From positions 186,001 to 250,000 of the forward strand of contig NZ_CP015453.1 in NCBI RefSeq assembly GCF_003096095.1: DNA of 64,000 nucleotides, in the 5' to 3' direction. A program made the translations under genes and the position numbers. The notes under the pieces were generated by a model that ran no database searches, was not told the DNA's origin, and saw only the letters and a list, made by a program, of their open reading frames with translations. How positions within the stretch are numbered: position 1 is the first letter of the stretch; the number at the start of each line of letters is the position of its first letter. This DNA comes from Dietzia psychralcaliphila (GTDB lineage Bacteria > Actinomycetota > Actinomycetes > Mycobacteriales > Mycobacteriaceae). Positions 41,733 through 51,126 of this stretch are shown piece after piece.

Positions 41733-42017
41733 CTAGGCCAGCCGTAGGACGTCAGTTCGAGCGATCGAGGCCTCACGTTCGTGCTCGAGCCGGATACGGC
41801 GAGGGTCCGACATGAATGCGTCGAGGGCCCGGGCGTCCGGGAAATCGATGCGCTGCACTTCGGACGGATCTGCGTCCGACTCACGAAGGACCTGATCGCG
41901 CGAACAGACGGTTCCGCCGTGTTCGGCAATAAGGGGAAGGACCCGGTTCTCGTACCGGAGCAGGGCGCCCTCCCTGCCGGGGTACGGCCACAGGAGAACG
42001 CAGAGTCGCACGGTCAC
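41733..42017 (-). CDS. DUF1330-like small protein
   Basis: 94-aa protein: VRLCVLLWPYPGREGALLRYENRVLPLIAEHGG (in two halves the ferredoxin-like strand and helix), IDFPDARALDAFMSDPRR and a terminal SIARTDVLRLA. This resembles DUF1330 dimeric alpha-beta barrel proteins of unknown function. I chose GTG 42017; longer in-frame reading is Arg/Ser-rich and unlikely. Divergent from the TetR gene. Confidence 0.7.
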   Translation of the reverse strand: MTVRLCVLLWPYPGREGALLRYENRVLPLIAEHGGTVCSRDQVLRESDADPSEVQRIDFPDARALDAFMSDPRRIRLEHEREASIARTDVLRLA

Positions 42018-42121
42018 GTACCAACCATAATCGCGTGAGGCAGTGTGACGCTCGAAGCGAGAGAACCGCCGGCCCCCTGAACCGCCAGCCCCTGAACCGT
42101 CACCCCCCGAACCGTCGTTGA

Positions 42122-42164
42122 CTGACTGTTCAGTCAGGGCTACGCTGACTGAATAATCAGTCAG
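42122..42164. promoter_or_regulatory. Paired TetR operators
   Basis: Two palindromes with the same half-site: CTGACTGTTCAGTCAG (42122-42137) and CTGACTGAATAATCAGTCAG (42145-42164, 8-bp arms). Their centres are 25 bp apart, about 2.4 helical turns. They lie just upstream of the TetR gene start, as expected for autoregulation of the TetR-ABC operon. Confidence 0.8.
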
Positions 42165-42182
42165 CGACGAGAGGTGGTAGCT

Positions 42183-42854
42183 GTGCCCGAGGACGAGCCG
42201 GCCCGCAGCGGGGCCGATCGAAGTGGAGCCGACCGCATCCTGGACGCCGCGATCTCCGGGTTCGGCGAGCACGGTGTCAAGGGGACCAGCCTCAAGACCA
42301 TCGCCGCCGAGGCGGGTGTCTCGCAGGCGCTGATCCTCCACCACTTCGGGAGCAAGGACCGGCTGCACCAGGCCTGCGACGAGCACGTGGTGCGGCTGGT
42401 GCGCCAGGGCAAGGAGTCAGCGATGGGCCAGGGCCCGCAGCTGGATCCGCTCCTCGCGCTGCGGCAGATCGAGGACAGTCGCCCTCTGCTGCGCTACCTC
42501 GCCCGAACCCTCTCAGAGGGGGGCGATCACATCGCACACCTCATAGACGAGATGGTCGCCGACGCGGAGGTCTACACCGGCGCCGCCGTCGAGGCCGGCC
42601 TCATCAAGCCCAGCGCCCACCCGCGGGAACGCAACGTCGTGCTGGTGCTCTGGTCGCTGGGATCGCTGGTCCTGCACGAGCACATGAAACGACTGCTCGG
42701 CGTGGACTTCCTCGACACCGAGGCCCCGCCGGAGAACCTCGCCCCCTACATGCTCCCGGTCGTGGAGCTGTTCACCCAGGGCGTGTTCGAACCCGGCACC
42801 ATCGACCGGTTCGCGGACGCCTTCGACACCCTCGACGATCCCGACAAGGAGTAG
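42183..42854 (+). CDS. TetR-family repressor of the downstream ABC exporter
   Basis: 223-aa regulator. N-terminal helix-turn-helix [20 protein letters not shown] with [20 protein letters not shown]; the rest is the ligand-binding dimer domain. GTG 42183 has GAGAGG eight bases upstream; GTG 42174 is less suitable. Transcribed with the ABC ATPase and permease, so its ligand is probably a compound exported by them. Confidence 0.9.
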   Translation: MPEDEPARSGADRSGADRILDAAISGFGEHGVKGTSLKTIAAEAGVSQALILHHFGSKDRLHQACDEHVVRLVRQGKESAMGQGPQLDPLLALRQIEDSRPLLRYLARTLSEGGDHIAHLIDEMVADAEVYTGAAVEAGLIKPSAHPRERNVVLVLWSLGSLVLHEHMKRLLGVDFLDTEAPPENLAPYMLPVVELFTQGVFEPGTIDRFADAFDTLDDPDKE

Positions 42855-42862
42855 TGACCACC

Positions 42863-43771
42863 ATGAACGACTTCGTGATCTCCGCGCGAGGGCTGGTCAA
42901 GACCTTCGGCACCACGCGCGCCCTCGACGGCCTGGACCTCGAGGTGACGCGGGGGGAGGTGCACGGATTCCTCGGACCCAACGGCGCCGGCAAGTCCACC
43001 ACCATGCGCGTCCTGCTCGGCCTCCTGCGCGCCGATGGGGGCACCGTCCGACTGCTCGAGGGCGACCCGTGGACGGACGCCGTCGAACTCCACCGCAGAC
43101 TCGCGTACGTCCCAGGGGACGTGGAACTGTGGCCCAACCTCACCGGCGGGGAGGCGATCGACCTACTCGCCCGACTGCGTGGCCCGCTCGACAAGCGCCG
43201 TCGAGACGCCCTGTGCGAGCGCTTCGACCTGGACCCCACCAAGAAGGCCCGCACCTACTCCAAGGGCAACCGGCAGAAGGTGGCGCTGATCTCCGCCCTG
43301 ACCTCCGACGTGGAACTGCTCCTGCTCGACGAGCCCACCGCGGGCCTCGACCCCCTCATGGAGGTCGTGTTCCAGGACGCGATCGGTGAGGTCAAGGCCG
43401 CCGGCCGCACCGTCCTGCTCTCGAGCCACATCCTCGCGCAGGTCGAGGCGCTCGCGGACCGCATCTCCATCGTGCGACTGGGTCGCACCGTGGAGAGCGG
43501 GAGCCTGGAGGAGCTGCGCCACATGACCCGCACCACGATGGTCGCCCGTACCGAACGACCATCGGACGACCTGCGTCGGGTCCCGGGTGTCCACGCCGTG
43601 GAGATCGACGACGACGAGGTCCGCTTCCAGGTCGACGGGGACAAGACGGACGAGGCCGTTCGTGCACTCGCCCCACTGGGCGTCCGCTCGCTGGTCGCCC
43701 ATCCCCCAACCCTCGAGCAGCTGCTCATGCGCCACTACGGCGACGCTGCTGAGGCGGGGACAGCGCGATGA
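42863..43771 (+). CDS. ABC exporter ATPase (antibiotic-type)
   Basis: 302-aa ATPase: Walker [11 protein letters not shown], signature [11 protein letters not shown] (a variant of LSGGQ), Walker [14 protein letters not shown] and switch His in [11 protein letters not shown]. The C-terminal extension after about residue 215 is typical of drug-efflux ATPases (DrrA-like). ATG 42863 is preferred over GTG 42854. Its stop overlaps the permease ATG. Confidence 0.93.
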   Translation: MNDFVISARGLVKTFGTTRALDGLDLEVTRGEVHGFLGPNGAGKSTTMRVLLGLLRADGGTVRLLEGDPWTDAVELHRRLAYVPGDVELWPNLTGGEAIDLLARLRGPLDKRRRDALCERFDLDPTKKARTYSKGNRQKVALISALTSDVELLLLDEPTAGLDPLMEVVFQDAIGEVKAAGRTVLLSSHILAQVEALADRISIVRLGRTVESGSLEELRHMTRTTMVARTERPSDDLRRVPGVHAVEIDDDEVRFQVDGDKTDEAVRALAPLGVRSLVAHPPTLEQLLMRHYGDAAEAGTAR

Positions 43772-45477
43772 CCGGCAGTGCGGCGACCGGCAGTGCGACG
43801 ACCGGCAGTGCGACGACCGGCAGCGCGACGACAACCCCACCCACGGCCACCCGCGAGCGCGCACACACCACCGGGTCCGCTTCCGCGCTGGCCGGCACCG
43901 GCACCCTCGTGCGGTTCTCCCTGCGGCGGGACCGGATCAAGCTCCCGGCCTGGGTGGGCGGCCTCGGCCTGTTCGTGGTCTACATCGGTGCCGCCCTCCC
44001 TCAGCTGGCGCCCACCGAGGAGGACCTGGCCGCGGTCGTGCCCCTGTTCACCCAACCGGTCGGGCGGATGTTCACCGGCCCCGCCTTCGGAATGGACGCC
44101 CCCACCTTCGAGCGGTTCTTCGCCGCCGGTTACGCCCCGTACCTGTTCCTCCTGGCCGCGCTGATGAACATCATGCTGGTCACCAGGCACACCCGCGTCG
44201 AGGAGCAGACCGGCCGCGCCGAGCTGATCCGCGCCAGCGTCACCGGCCGACATTCCGCTCTCACCGCCACCCTGATCGTCGCCGGGATCACCAACGCCCT
44301 CGCGTGCGTGGTGGTCGCAGGACTGGCGGTCGCAGGCGGGTTCGCCCCCCTCGGCTCCCTGCTCATCGGGTTGGGCACCGCGCTCACCGGTATGGCGTTC
44401 GCCGGGATCTCGGCGGTCACAGCGCAGCTCAGTGCGTACTCGCGGGCGGCCGCGGGAATGGCCGGGCTGGTGCTCGGGGTCTCCTTCATCCTCCGTGCGC
44501 TCGGCGACATGGCGGCCGTCGGCGGCACCGCCCTGTCCTGGGCCTCGCCCCTCGGGTGGGCAGCCCAGACGGCCCCCTACGTGTACGACCGCTGGTGGCC
44601 GCTGCTCCCCCTCGTCGTCGTCGCCGTGGTCGGTGCCGCCGCCGCGTACGTCCTCCAGTCGCGCCGCGACTTCGGCGCGAGCCTCCTCGCCCCCCGCCCC
44701 GGACCCGCGCACGCCGGCCGGTTCCTCGGACAGCCGGTGGGCCTGGCCGCCCGACTCCAGCGGGGCGCCCTGCTCGGGTGGGGCGCGGCCATCGTCGTCC
44801 TGGGCACCGTCAACGGCGCGTTCACCGACGCCATGCTCAGCGCGAGCCAGGACATGCCGCAGGCGATGCAGGACATGTTCGGCGCCCAGGGCCTGGTCAA
44901 CGGCTATGTGTCCTTTCTCGGGTCATTCATCGCCGTCCTCACCGCCGCCTACGTGGTCTACGCGCTGCAGTCCCTCTGGGACGAGGAGGGGCGGGGCCGC
45001 GCCGACCTCGTACTGGCCACCCCGGTCAGCCGCGTCTCGTGGGCGGGCGCGCACCTGGACGTGGTTGCGGTGGGTGCGGCGCTCATCCTCCTGGTTACCG
45101 GGGTCTTCACGGCGCTCGCCGCCGTGGGCGTCACCGGCGACGGATCGCTCGCCGGCGGGGTGATCGGCGCGCACCTCGGCACCATCCCGGCGGTTCTGGT
45201 GGTACTGGGAGTCTGCGCGGTGCTCTACGGCTGGGCGCCGCGCCTGACGGCCCCCGTCGGCTGGGCGGTGGTCGTGCTGATGTTCCTGGTGACCAACTTC
45301 GCCGACCTGCTGGACCTTCCCGGGTGGCTCCGGTCGCTCTCGCCACTGCACCACCTCGCGGCGGTCCCGGTGGAGGAGTTCGCCGTGGTGCCGTTCCTGC
45401 TCGTCACCGTCCTGGCGGGGTTCCTCGTGGCCGTGGGCCTGGTCGGGTTCCGGCGCCGGCAGGTTGCGGCTGTCTGA
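43768..45477 (+). CDS. ABC exporter permease (polyketide-antibiotic exporter type)
   Basis: 569-aa polytopic membrane protein with about 12 helices in two halves, the usual fused size for actinobacterial antibiotic-export permeases. GTG-free start ATG 43768 overlaps the ATPase stop. The N-terminus carries four 5-residue repeats TGSAT. The last 258 bp (45220-45477) are repeated at 46706-46963 beyond an MNT-HEPN pair. Probably exports a toxic compound sensed by the TetR protein; the substrate is unknown. Confidence 0.9.
   Translation: MTGSAATGSATTGSATTGSATTTPPTATRERAHTTGSASALAGTGTLVRFSLRRDRIKLPAWVGGLGLFVVYIGAALPQLAPTEEDLAAVVPLFTQPVGRMFTGPAFGMDAPTFERFFAAGYAPYLFLLAALMNIMLVTRHTRVEEQTGRAELIRASVTGRHSALTATLIVAGITNALACVVVAGLAVAGGFAPLGSLLIGLGTALTGMAFAGISAVTAQLSAYSRAAAGMAGLVLGVSFILRALGDMAAVGGTALSWASPLGWAAQTAPYVYDRWWPLLPLVVVAVVGAAAAYVLQSRRDFGASLLAPRPGPAHAGRFLGQPVGLAARLQRGALLGWGAAIVVLGTVNGAFTDAMLSASQDMPQAMQDMFGAQGLVNGYVSFLGSFIAVLTAAYVVYALQSLWDEEGRGRADLVLATPVSRVSWAGAHLDVVAVGAALILLVTGVFTALAAVGVTGDGSLAGGVIGAHLGTIPAVLVVLGVCAVLYGWAPRLTAPVGWAVVVLMFLVTNFADLLDLPGWLRSLSPLHHLAAVPVEEFAVVPFLLVTVLAGFLVAVGLVGFRRRQVAAV
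43771..43830 (+). repeat. 15-bp tandem repeat in the permease 5' end
   Basis: Four units of ACCGGCAGTGCGACG with single-base variation (43771-43785, 43786-43800, 43801-43815, 43816-43830), encoding Thr-Gly-Ser-Ala-Thr repeats before the first membrane helix. Confidence 0.95.
45220..45477 (+). repeat. 258-bp direct repeat, copy A (permease 3' end)
   Basis: Segment encoding the last 85 residues of the ABC permease; repeated with six visible differences at 46706-46963, offset 1486 bp. The intervening 1.2 kb holds the MNT-HEPN pair. Confidence 0.93.
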
Positions 45478-45570
45478 CAACAAGGCGCAAGGCGGTGGCG
45501 ATGTCTGCTACGGCCACTGCGGTCCCCGATTGGGTTCGACAGCACGCATAACCACGACGTCGTTCGACAT

Positions 45571-45610
45571 TCTCCAACTATAGTTGTGCTACTCTAACTT
45601 TAGTTGGAGA
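45571..45610. promoter_or_regulatory. Operator-like inverted repeat upstream of the MNT-HEPN genes
   Basis: Arms TCTCCAACT (45571-45579) and AGTTGGAGA (45602-45610); the left half also contains the 12-bp palindrome CAACTATAGTTG. The right arm overlaps the ribosome-binding site GGAGA of the MNT gene. Since that protein has an N-terminal winged helix, autorepression is likely. Confidence 0.7.
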
Positions 45611-45616
45611 AATGGG

Positions 45617-46255
45617 GTGTGGAGTGTGCAGCTGAACAAGCCGTTCGCCACGGTGACGCCGACACTGGACGGCGACGTGCTGGCGGTCCTGGCGAGCGCG
45701 GACGTCACGTTCACGGTCAGCCAGGTCCAGCGGATCCTCTCCACCGCGTCAGGGGAGGGCATCCGCAAAGTCCTCAACCGCCTCACTGCTCAGGGCGTGG
45801 TGCTGCACGACGAAGTGGGCCGGACCCACACCTACCGCCTCAACACCGAGCACCTCGCGACCGAGCCGATCATGGAGCTATCACGGTTGAACTCCACGTT
45901 CCTGAGCCGTCTCACCCAGCACCTGGGCGAGTGGGGGACGGCGCTGCGGTACGGCGCGGTGTTCGGGTCGGCGGCGACGGGGCGCATGACGCTCAGTAGC
46001 GACATCGACCTGTTCCTGGTGCGCGCCACCGATTACGGGAATGACGTCTGGGAGCAGCGGGTGACTGAACTCGCCCGGCTGGTTACCGCTTGGACCGGCA
46101 ACGAAGGCCGAATCGTCGAGTTCGCCGAGGACGAGTTCCGCGCTGCGGTCGACGCAGGTGAGCCCCTGCTCGATGACGTGGCACAGCAGGGCCTGACCGT
46201 CGCGGGGACACGGGCCTGGTTCATCGCGCAGCTGCGCTCGGGAAGGAGGTCGTGA
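45617..46255 (+). CDS. mntA: MNT-type antitoxin: winged helix plus minimal nucleotidyltransferase
   Basis: 212-aa protein. The N-terminal half (about 1-85) is a winged-helix DNA-binding domain; the C-terminal half has the nucleotidyltransferase motif FGSAATGRMTLSSDIDLFLV (GSxxxG...DxD). In MNT-HEPN systems this enzyme AMPylates and inactivates the HEPN toxin. GTG 45617 with GGAGA seven bases before; GTG 45626 is an alternative. Its stop overlaps the HEPN ATG (TGATG). The fused winged helix suggests it also represses the operon. Confidence 0.85.
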   Translation: MWSVQLNKPFATVTPTLDGDVLAVLASADVTFTVSQVQRILSTASGEGIRKVLNRLTAQGVVLHDEVGRTHTYRLNTEHLATEPIMELSRLNSTFLSRLTQHLGEWGTALRYGAVFGSAATGRMTLSSDIDLFLVRATDYGNDVWEQRVTELARLVTAWTGNEGRIVEFAEDEFRAAVDAGEPLLDDVAQQGLTVAGTRAWFIAQLRSGRRS

Positions 46256-46641
46256 TGGCGGGGCAGCGGAACTGCGATGCGGTGGTCACCGCGGGGCGTC
46301 TGTCCAAAGCGAACGAGTTCTTTGACGCCGCAGACCATCTCGGACTGGATATGCCCAACGCCGCCGGGGACCTGTACGTGGACGCGGGTATCGCCGCCTC
46401 GGACGTCATCTGCTGCGTGCGGCTGGGCGTGCATTCCAACACCGGCAACCACAGCGAGGCCGTCGCCTTGCTGAAGCTGGCGGACAGCGGATCCGAGCGA
46501 CATCTGAACACCCTGCTCAACCTGAAGAACAAGGCTGCCTACACGCACCAGGACTTGACCGACGCGGAGTTGAAGAAGATGAGCCGTGCGGCAGATCACC
46601 TGGTCGAGGCCGCCAAACAAGCAGTGGCCGCCCGCGGGTAG
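46255..46641 (+). CDS. hepT: HEPN-like toxin of an MNT-HEPN pair
   Basis: 128-aa all-helical protein, coupled to the MNT gene (ribosome site GGAAGGAGGT in its end). Segments ASDVICCVRLGVHSNTGNH and LLNLKNKAAYTHQDLT resemble HEPN proteins of actinobacterial MNT-HEPN modules; the exact Rx4-6H RNase motif is not clean here, so catalytic competence is uncertain. Expected to be an RNase inactivated by the upstream enzyme. Confidence 0.7.
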   Translation: MAGQRNCDAVVTAGRLSKANEFFDAADHLGLDMPNAAGDLYVDAGIAASDVICCVRLGVHSNTGNHSEAVALLKLADSGSERHLNTLLNLKNKAAYTHQDLTDAELKKMSRAADHLVEAAKQAVAARG

Positions 46642-46705
46642 TTCGCAGTTCGCCGCTTGTGTACGGCGTCGTTGCCAATGGGTGGGGACCCGCTGGCGAC
46701 GAACC

Positions 46706-46963
46706 GTGCTGTACGGCTGGGCGCCGCGGCTGACGGCCCCCGTCGGCTGGGCGGTGGTCGCGCTGATGTTCCTGGTGACCAACTTCGCTGACCTGCTGGA
46801 CCTTCCCGGGTGGCTCCGGTCCCTCTCGCCACTGCACCACCTCGCGGCGGTCCCGGTGGAGGAGTTCGCCGTGGTGCCGTTCCTGCTCGTCACCGTCCTG
46901 GCGGGGATCCTCGTGGCCGTGGGCCTGGTCGGGTTCCGGCGCCGGCAGGTTGCGGCTGTCTGA
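46706..46963 (+). pseudogene. Duplicated ABC-permease C-terminal fragment
   Basis: Copy B of the 258-bp repeat. It encodes the last 85 residues of the permease ending RRRQVAAV but has no start or upstream domain, so it is a remnant. Against copy A it differs at about six positions, four of them synonymous, consistent with descent from a functional permease allele of a related strain rather than a recent duplication. Confidence 0.88.
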
Positions 46964-47039
46964 GCGGCCGGAGCGACCAGTCTGCGACCGGCGGCGACCA
47001 GCGCGTCGCGCTCGACAGGGGATTGATAACCTCGGCCGG

Positions 47040-47720
47040 GTGACCAAGACTCGTGGCCGGCCGCGCCGCAACCCCGGGTCGCCGACAGGGCTCGGCAGCG
47101 AGCAGGACATCCTGCACGCCGCGGGAGAGCTGTTCGTCACCAGAGGTTTCGGCCGGACCAGCACCCGGGCCATCGCGGAGGGCGCGGGGTTGCAGCAGGC
47201 CAGCGTCTACCACTGGTTCGGGTCCAAGGACGAGATCCTGCTCCGGCTGGTGCTCGGCACGGTGATCCCGTCCCATCGGATCGCCGACAGACTGCTGACG
47301 AGCGACGCCCCGGGCCACGTCCTGTTGTGGGCGCTGGCGTACGCGGATGCGGGATTGCTGCACGAGGACCCGCAGAATCTGGGGGTCCTCTACTTCGATC
47401 CGGAGCTCGACGGCGATCAGTTCAGGGAGTTCCACGAGGTCCGCGACTCACTGCACGAGGCTTACCGGGTCCTGCTCGAACGCACCACGGGGGAGGCCGT
47501 CACCGACGTCGACGTGGCGATGCTCGTGGGCCTGGTGGAGAACGTCATCACCTACCGGCGCCGGACGCGGTCCCCGATCCCGGACGACACCCCGGCCCGG
47601 GTCGCTGACGCGATGCTGACGCTGGCACGGGTCCCCGAACTCCTCACCGACGAGACGCGGGCCCGGGGAATCGAGATTCTCGGTGCTCTCGACTCCCCGG
47701 GCCCGGGGTCTGCCGGGTGA
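47040..47720 (+). CDS. TetR-family transcriptional regulator
   Basis: 226-aa regulator: N-terminal ILHAAGELFVTRGFGRTSTR and IAEGAGLQQASVYHWFGSKD helix-turn-helix. GTG 47040 gives a basic TKTRGRPRRNPGS N-terminus typical of the family. 76 bp after the permease remnant, so it may originally have followed the permease gene. Convergent with the symporter operon; its targets are unknown. Confidence 0.88.
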   Translation: MTKTRGRPRRNPGSPTGLGSEQDILHAAGELFVTRGFGRTSTRAIAEGAGLQQASVYHWFGSKDEILLRLVLGTVIPSHRIADRLLTSDAPGHVLLWALAYADAGLLHEDPQNLGVLYFDPELDGDQFREFHEVRDSLHEAYRVLLERTTGEAVTDVDVAMLVGLVENVITYRRRTRSPIPDDTPARVADAMLTLARVPELLTDETRARGIEILGALDSPGPGSAG

Positions 47721-47751
47721 CGCCGCTCGCACACGACGCCCCCGCGGGAGG

Positions 47752-49242
47752 CTAGGTCCTCGCGGGAACCTCGACTCCCCGGTCCGGTGCCGGTTCGTCG
47801 ACAGCGGGTGTCGACGTGGCCTTCCGGGTGTCGGCCCGGGTATCGGCGGCGGCCACGGCCACGTAGACCACGAGTGACACGGCCGCGGCGAGGAACGTGG
47901 TCCAGCCGTCGACGCTCGTGGTGACCACCTCGTTCGGGATGTACAACAGGGTGTTCTCCACCCCGTAGATCGTCGGGGTGAGGACGAAGAACCCGAGACG
48001 TACGCCCAGTCCCAGCACCGCCGAGATCACCAGCGCCCTCGTGCTGACCAAGCGTGTCCACAGGGACAGTACGAACGGCACCACGAGGCTCGCGCACAAC
48101 AGGTCGAAGGTCAGGGTGAGGAGGATCCCGGTGTGGTTCACCCGGAGAGCCACCAGGATCCCGATGGCGGCCACGGGGACCATCGCCCACCGGGACGCCT
48201 GGAGCACACTCAGCCGCAGGTTCTTCGTGTCGAGGATGGTGCCCACGACGATGGACGAGGTCGCGAGGAGGATCCCGCTGACCGTGGTGAGTGAGGCCGC
48301 CAGCAGGGCTGAGATGACCAGCATCGCGATCGGTGTCGGCACCTGCCCGGTGAGGAGCTGGAACAGGATCGGCGACTCGGAGGTGCTGTCCCCGAGCATC
48401 CCGGCCCCGGCCACGGCGACCGCGGCCAACGGGACACACAGGACCACTGTTCCGGCGGCGGCGATCAGGCTCGCGGTCCGGGCGCTCCGGGCGGTCTTGG
48501 CCGAGGACACACGCTGGAAGACGTCGATGGCCACCAGGTTGCCGAAGCCCAGAGCGAAGAGCGTCGCCCAGTTGATCGCCGCTCCCGCGGCAGGCGCGGT
48601 CAACTGTTCGAGATCGGAGATGCCGAGCCCTTCCGGCGCCGTGTAACCGGGGCCGAGGAACATCCAGAGCGTCAGGCCGACGAACCCGACCGCCATGACC
48701 ACCATGAGGAACAGTCCCGTGTACACGGACGCGAACATCCCGCCGACCATCGTGTAGGCCAAGATCGCCATGGTGACGAACACGATCGCGACCCAGTAGG
48801 GGACTCCGACGAAGTGGTCCATCATGTGCCCCAGGGCGACGAGATTGCCCGCCATGAGGATTCCGAAGCTGGAGACAGTCAGGACAGCCGCCAGGACCTC
48901 GCCGGTGCGTCCGAAGGTCTGGCGGAAGTATCCGGGCAGCGAGTACAGCTCGCGCTCCCGCACCTTCTCGGCCACGAAAAGCCCCATCAACAGGAATGAC
49001 ACGGCTATACCGAGGGGCATCGCGGCACCGGCCCAGAAGCCGAAGCCGCCCGCGAGATCCGCCGCGCCCACGGTCGCGTTGGAGTCGATCACCTGCGACA
49101 TCAGCAGGACGGCGACGAGGGGCACGGTCAGCGTCCGCCCCGCGACCGCGAAGTTGTGGTTCTGTCCCTGGACCCTCTTCGAGGACAACAGGCCCAGGAC
49201 GACGAGCAGGGCGACGGTGCCGCCGATGGCGAGACTGATCAT
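47752..49242 (-). CDS. Sodium:solute symporter (SSS family)
   Basis: 496-aa membrane transporter with about 13 helices and the SSS core GFWAGAAMPLGIAVSFLLMG, LAYTMVGGMFASVYTGLF and GFGNLVAIDVFQRVSSAKTAR. ATG 49242 overlaps the oxygenase stop by four bases, so it is co-translated with the 2-oxoglutarate oxygenase. Substrate unknown; given the partner it is probably the oxygenase's substrate or product. Confidence 0.92.
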   Translation of the reverse strand: MISLAIGGTVALLVVLGLLSSKRVQGQNHNFAVAGRTLTVPLVAVLLMSQVIDSNATVGAADLAGGFGFWAGAAMPLGIAVSFLLMGLFVAEKVRERELYSLPGYFRQTFGRTGEVLAAVLTVSSFGILMAGNLVALGHMMDHFVGVPYWVAIVFVTMAILAYTMVGGMFASVYTGLFLMVVMAVGFVGLTLWMFLGPGYTAPEGLGISDLEQLTAPAAGAAINWATLFALGFGNLVAIDVFQRVSSAKTARSARTASLIAAAGTVVLCVPLAAVAVAGAGMLGDSTSESPILFQLLTGQVPTPIAMLVISALLAASLTTVSGILLATSSIVVGTILDTKNLRLSVLQASRWAMVPVAAIGILVALRVNHTGILLTLTFDLLCASLVVPFVLSLWTRLVSTRALVISAVLGLGVRLGFFVLTPTIYGVENTLLYIPNEVVTTSVDGWTTFLAAAVSLVVYVAVAAADTRADTRKATSTPAVDEPAPDRGVEVPART

Positions 49243-50288
49243 TGCGACTCACCCACCAGGGAGCTCTCGCGCCCGAGCGAGTACAGGGGACGAGCGCCCT
49301 CCGGGAGTGCGAGGTCACCGTCCGCGATCCGTCGCCTCAGGTAGGCGAAGCTCTGCGCGGTCTGGGCGAACAGGTGCTCGCCGGCATGCATCGGCTCGTA
49401 CGTCGCCGAGTTCGACCCGGGGAAGGTCAGGGGAGCGACCACCGTGTCGTAGTCGACGGTGAAGAACAACGGGTAGGAGTAGCGCTCCCGCGAGACCTTC
49501 CTGACCCGGTGCGACGTGGCGACGAAGGCGCCGTTGGTCCAGACCTCGAGCAGGTCTCCGATATTGACGACGATCGCGTCCTCGCGGTATGGGACCTCGA
49601 TCCACTCTCCCCGGCCGTTCATCACCTCCAGCCCGGGAGCGGTGGGCTTCAGCAGCGTCAGCGCCTCGTAGTCGGTGTGCGCACCGATCCCGGGGCGGTC
49701 CTCCGCGTCGGGGTTATACGGGTAGTGGATGAGCCGCAACTGCGAGGGCGGCTGGGTCACCGACCCGAGGAACGTGGCGGGGTCGATGTCGAGGTACCGG
49801 GCGAATGCCGCGAGCAGCCGCGACCCGAGGGTGAACACTTCGTCGTAGTAGGTCATCACCGCCTCCTCGAACCCTGGCAGTTCCGGCCACTGGTTCGGGC
49901 CGAGCAGTGGGTTGCCGGCCAGGTACTCCGGATGGTCAGCCGGTAGATCGATGGACAGGTCGTAGGCCTCCTTGAGGTCCGGGGTGGCGCCGGCGAAGAC
50001 CTCCTCGCCGATCGGGACGTATCCGCGGTGGTTGGTGGAGTTGCCGATGTACACCTCCTGCTTGACGGCGTCCGGCTGGCTGAAGAACCGCTGCGAGGCC
50101 TCGTGCATCGCCCGGAACGTCTCGTCGGCCACTCCGTGGTTGACGATGAGGAGGAAGCCGACGCCTTGGGCGGCCTCGCCGAGTTGGTCGACGCACTCGG
50201 CTGAGGGGCCGCCGGGATCGGCGAGCGTGGACACGTCGATGACCGGGATCGACTCGAAGTCGGTGGTGGGACGGTGGGGGTCAGGCAT
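49239..50288 (-). CDS. Isopenicillin-N-synthase-like Fe(II)/2-oxoglutarate dioxygenase
   Basis: 349-aa cytosolic oxygenase. The N-terminal DIOX domain begins IPVIDVSTLAD and has GFLLIVNHGV; the catalytic jelly roll has the metal triad HTD (IGAHTDYEALTLL) and the distal His in VATSHRVRKV, with RYSYPLFF providing the 2-oxoglutarate Arg-x-Ser. ATG 50288 overlaps the preceding gene by eight bases. Substrate unknown; family members oxidise nucleobases, hormones or antibiotic precursors. Confidence 0.93.
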   Translation of the reverse strand: MPDPHRPTTDFESIPVIDVSTLADPGGPSAECVDQLGEAAQGVGFLLIVNHGVADETFRAMHEASQRFFSQPDAVKQEVYIGNSTNHRGYVPIGEEVFAGATPDLKEAYDLSIDLPADHPEYLAGNPLLGPNQWPELPGFEEAVMTYYDEVFTLGSRLLAAFARYLDIDPATFLGSVTQPPSQLRLIHYPYNPDAEDRPGIGAHTDYEALTLLKPTAPGLEVMNGRGEWIEVPYREDAIVVNIGDLLEVWTNGAFVATSHRVRKVSRERYSYPLFFTVDYDTVVAPLTFPGSNSATYEPMHAGEHLFAQTAQSFAYLRRRIADGDLALPEGARPLYSLGRESSLVGESQ

Positions 50289-50949
50289 TCCTGGCTCCTT
50301 GCTGGATCGGGTGGAAGGACACGGGTGGACCGGAGTGCTCGCCGGCCTGCCAGGAGATGGCGAAGCAGCCGTCGGGTTGAGGGGAGAGGGAGAAGAGCGG
50401 AGGCTCGGATGCCGACCACGACGAGTACCGCGCGCGCCAGTCCTGACCGTTGCGCGATCCGATGTGGACCGACGATGGCCGTCCCCCCGCGGGGTCGGCG
50501 CCGAGTGCGAGGCCGAAGCGGTCGCCGACACACACGACCAGTGCCTCGGTGCCCTGCTCGTCGACCCCCCTGGCCTCCCACAGCGGTCCGGGTTCGTCGG
50601 CGCACTGTTGCCAGAGTTCGACGTAGTCGAGATGTCGGCCCACCTCCAGCAGCCCCCACCCCGGCACGTCGAAGAGCTGACCGATGTCGGCGGCCCCGAA
50701 GGCCTCCCCGGCGGCGATGGCGTGTACCCACTCGAACTCGCCGGTGGTGGCGTCCGTGCACTCGAGTCGGCCGGCGAACCCCATGTGGAAAACCCTCGTG
50801 CCCGAGGAATCGGTGGAGAACCGGGCATCGCAGAAATAGCGGCTCCCCTGGACCCAGAAGACGTCGGAGCACTGGTCAGGGGTGGCGTCACGGGAGTGGA
50901 ACAGGTGGCGCCGGTAGACCGCGGGGGCAGGGCGCAGTGCGGGTTCCAT
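50281..50949 (-). CDS. Unrecognised 222-aa protein heading the oxygenase-symporter operon
   Basis: Cytosolic protein rich in Trp, Gly and beta-type segments: DVFWVQGSRYFCDARFST near residues 30-47, VFHMGFAGRLEC, GEFEWVHAI, VPGWGLLEVGRHLDYVELWQQ and a C-terminal GCFAISWQAGEHS. The pattern of a small beta-barrel is faintly reminiscent of HRI1-type or lipocalin-like folds. ATG 50949 follows AGGAGAC. Coupled to the oxygenase. The function is unknown to me. Confidence 0.75.
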   Translation of the reverse strand: MEPALRPAPAVYRRHLFHSRDATPDQCSDVFWVQGSRYFCDARFSTDSSGTRVFHMGFAGRLECTDATTGEFEWVHAIAAGEAFGAADIGQLFDVPGWGLLEVGRHLDYVELWQQCADEPGPLWEARGVDEQGTEALVVCVGDRFGLALGADPAGGRPSSVHIGSRNGQDWRARYSSWSASEPPLFSLSPQPDGCFAISWQAGEHSGPPVSFHPIQQGARNA

Positions 50950-51126
50950 ATGTCTCCTCCAAATCGATCATTCGATCGGAATTAGTGAAGCTGTGATGCG
51001 TTGCGTCGCTGTTACGTCAACGTCAAGGAAGGAGAAATTGGCTGATCCGTGGCACGGGGGAAGCGGCGGGGCAGCCGTCGGCAGAACACGCCGTAGGGCA
51101 CTCGGTCCCCCTCGTAGAGTGGCGCC

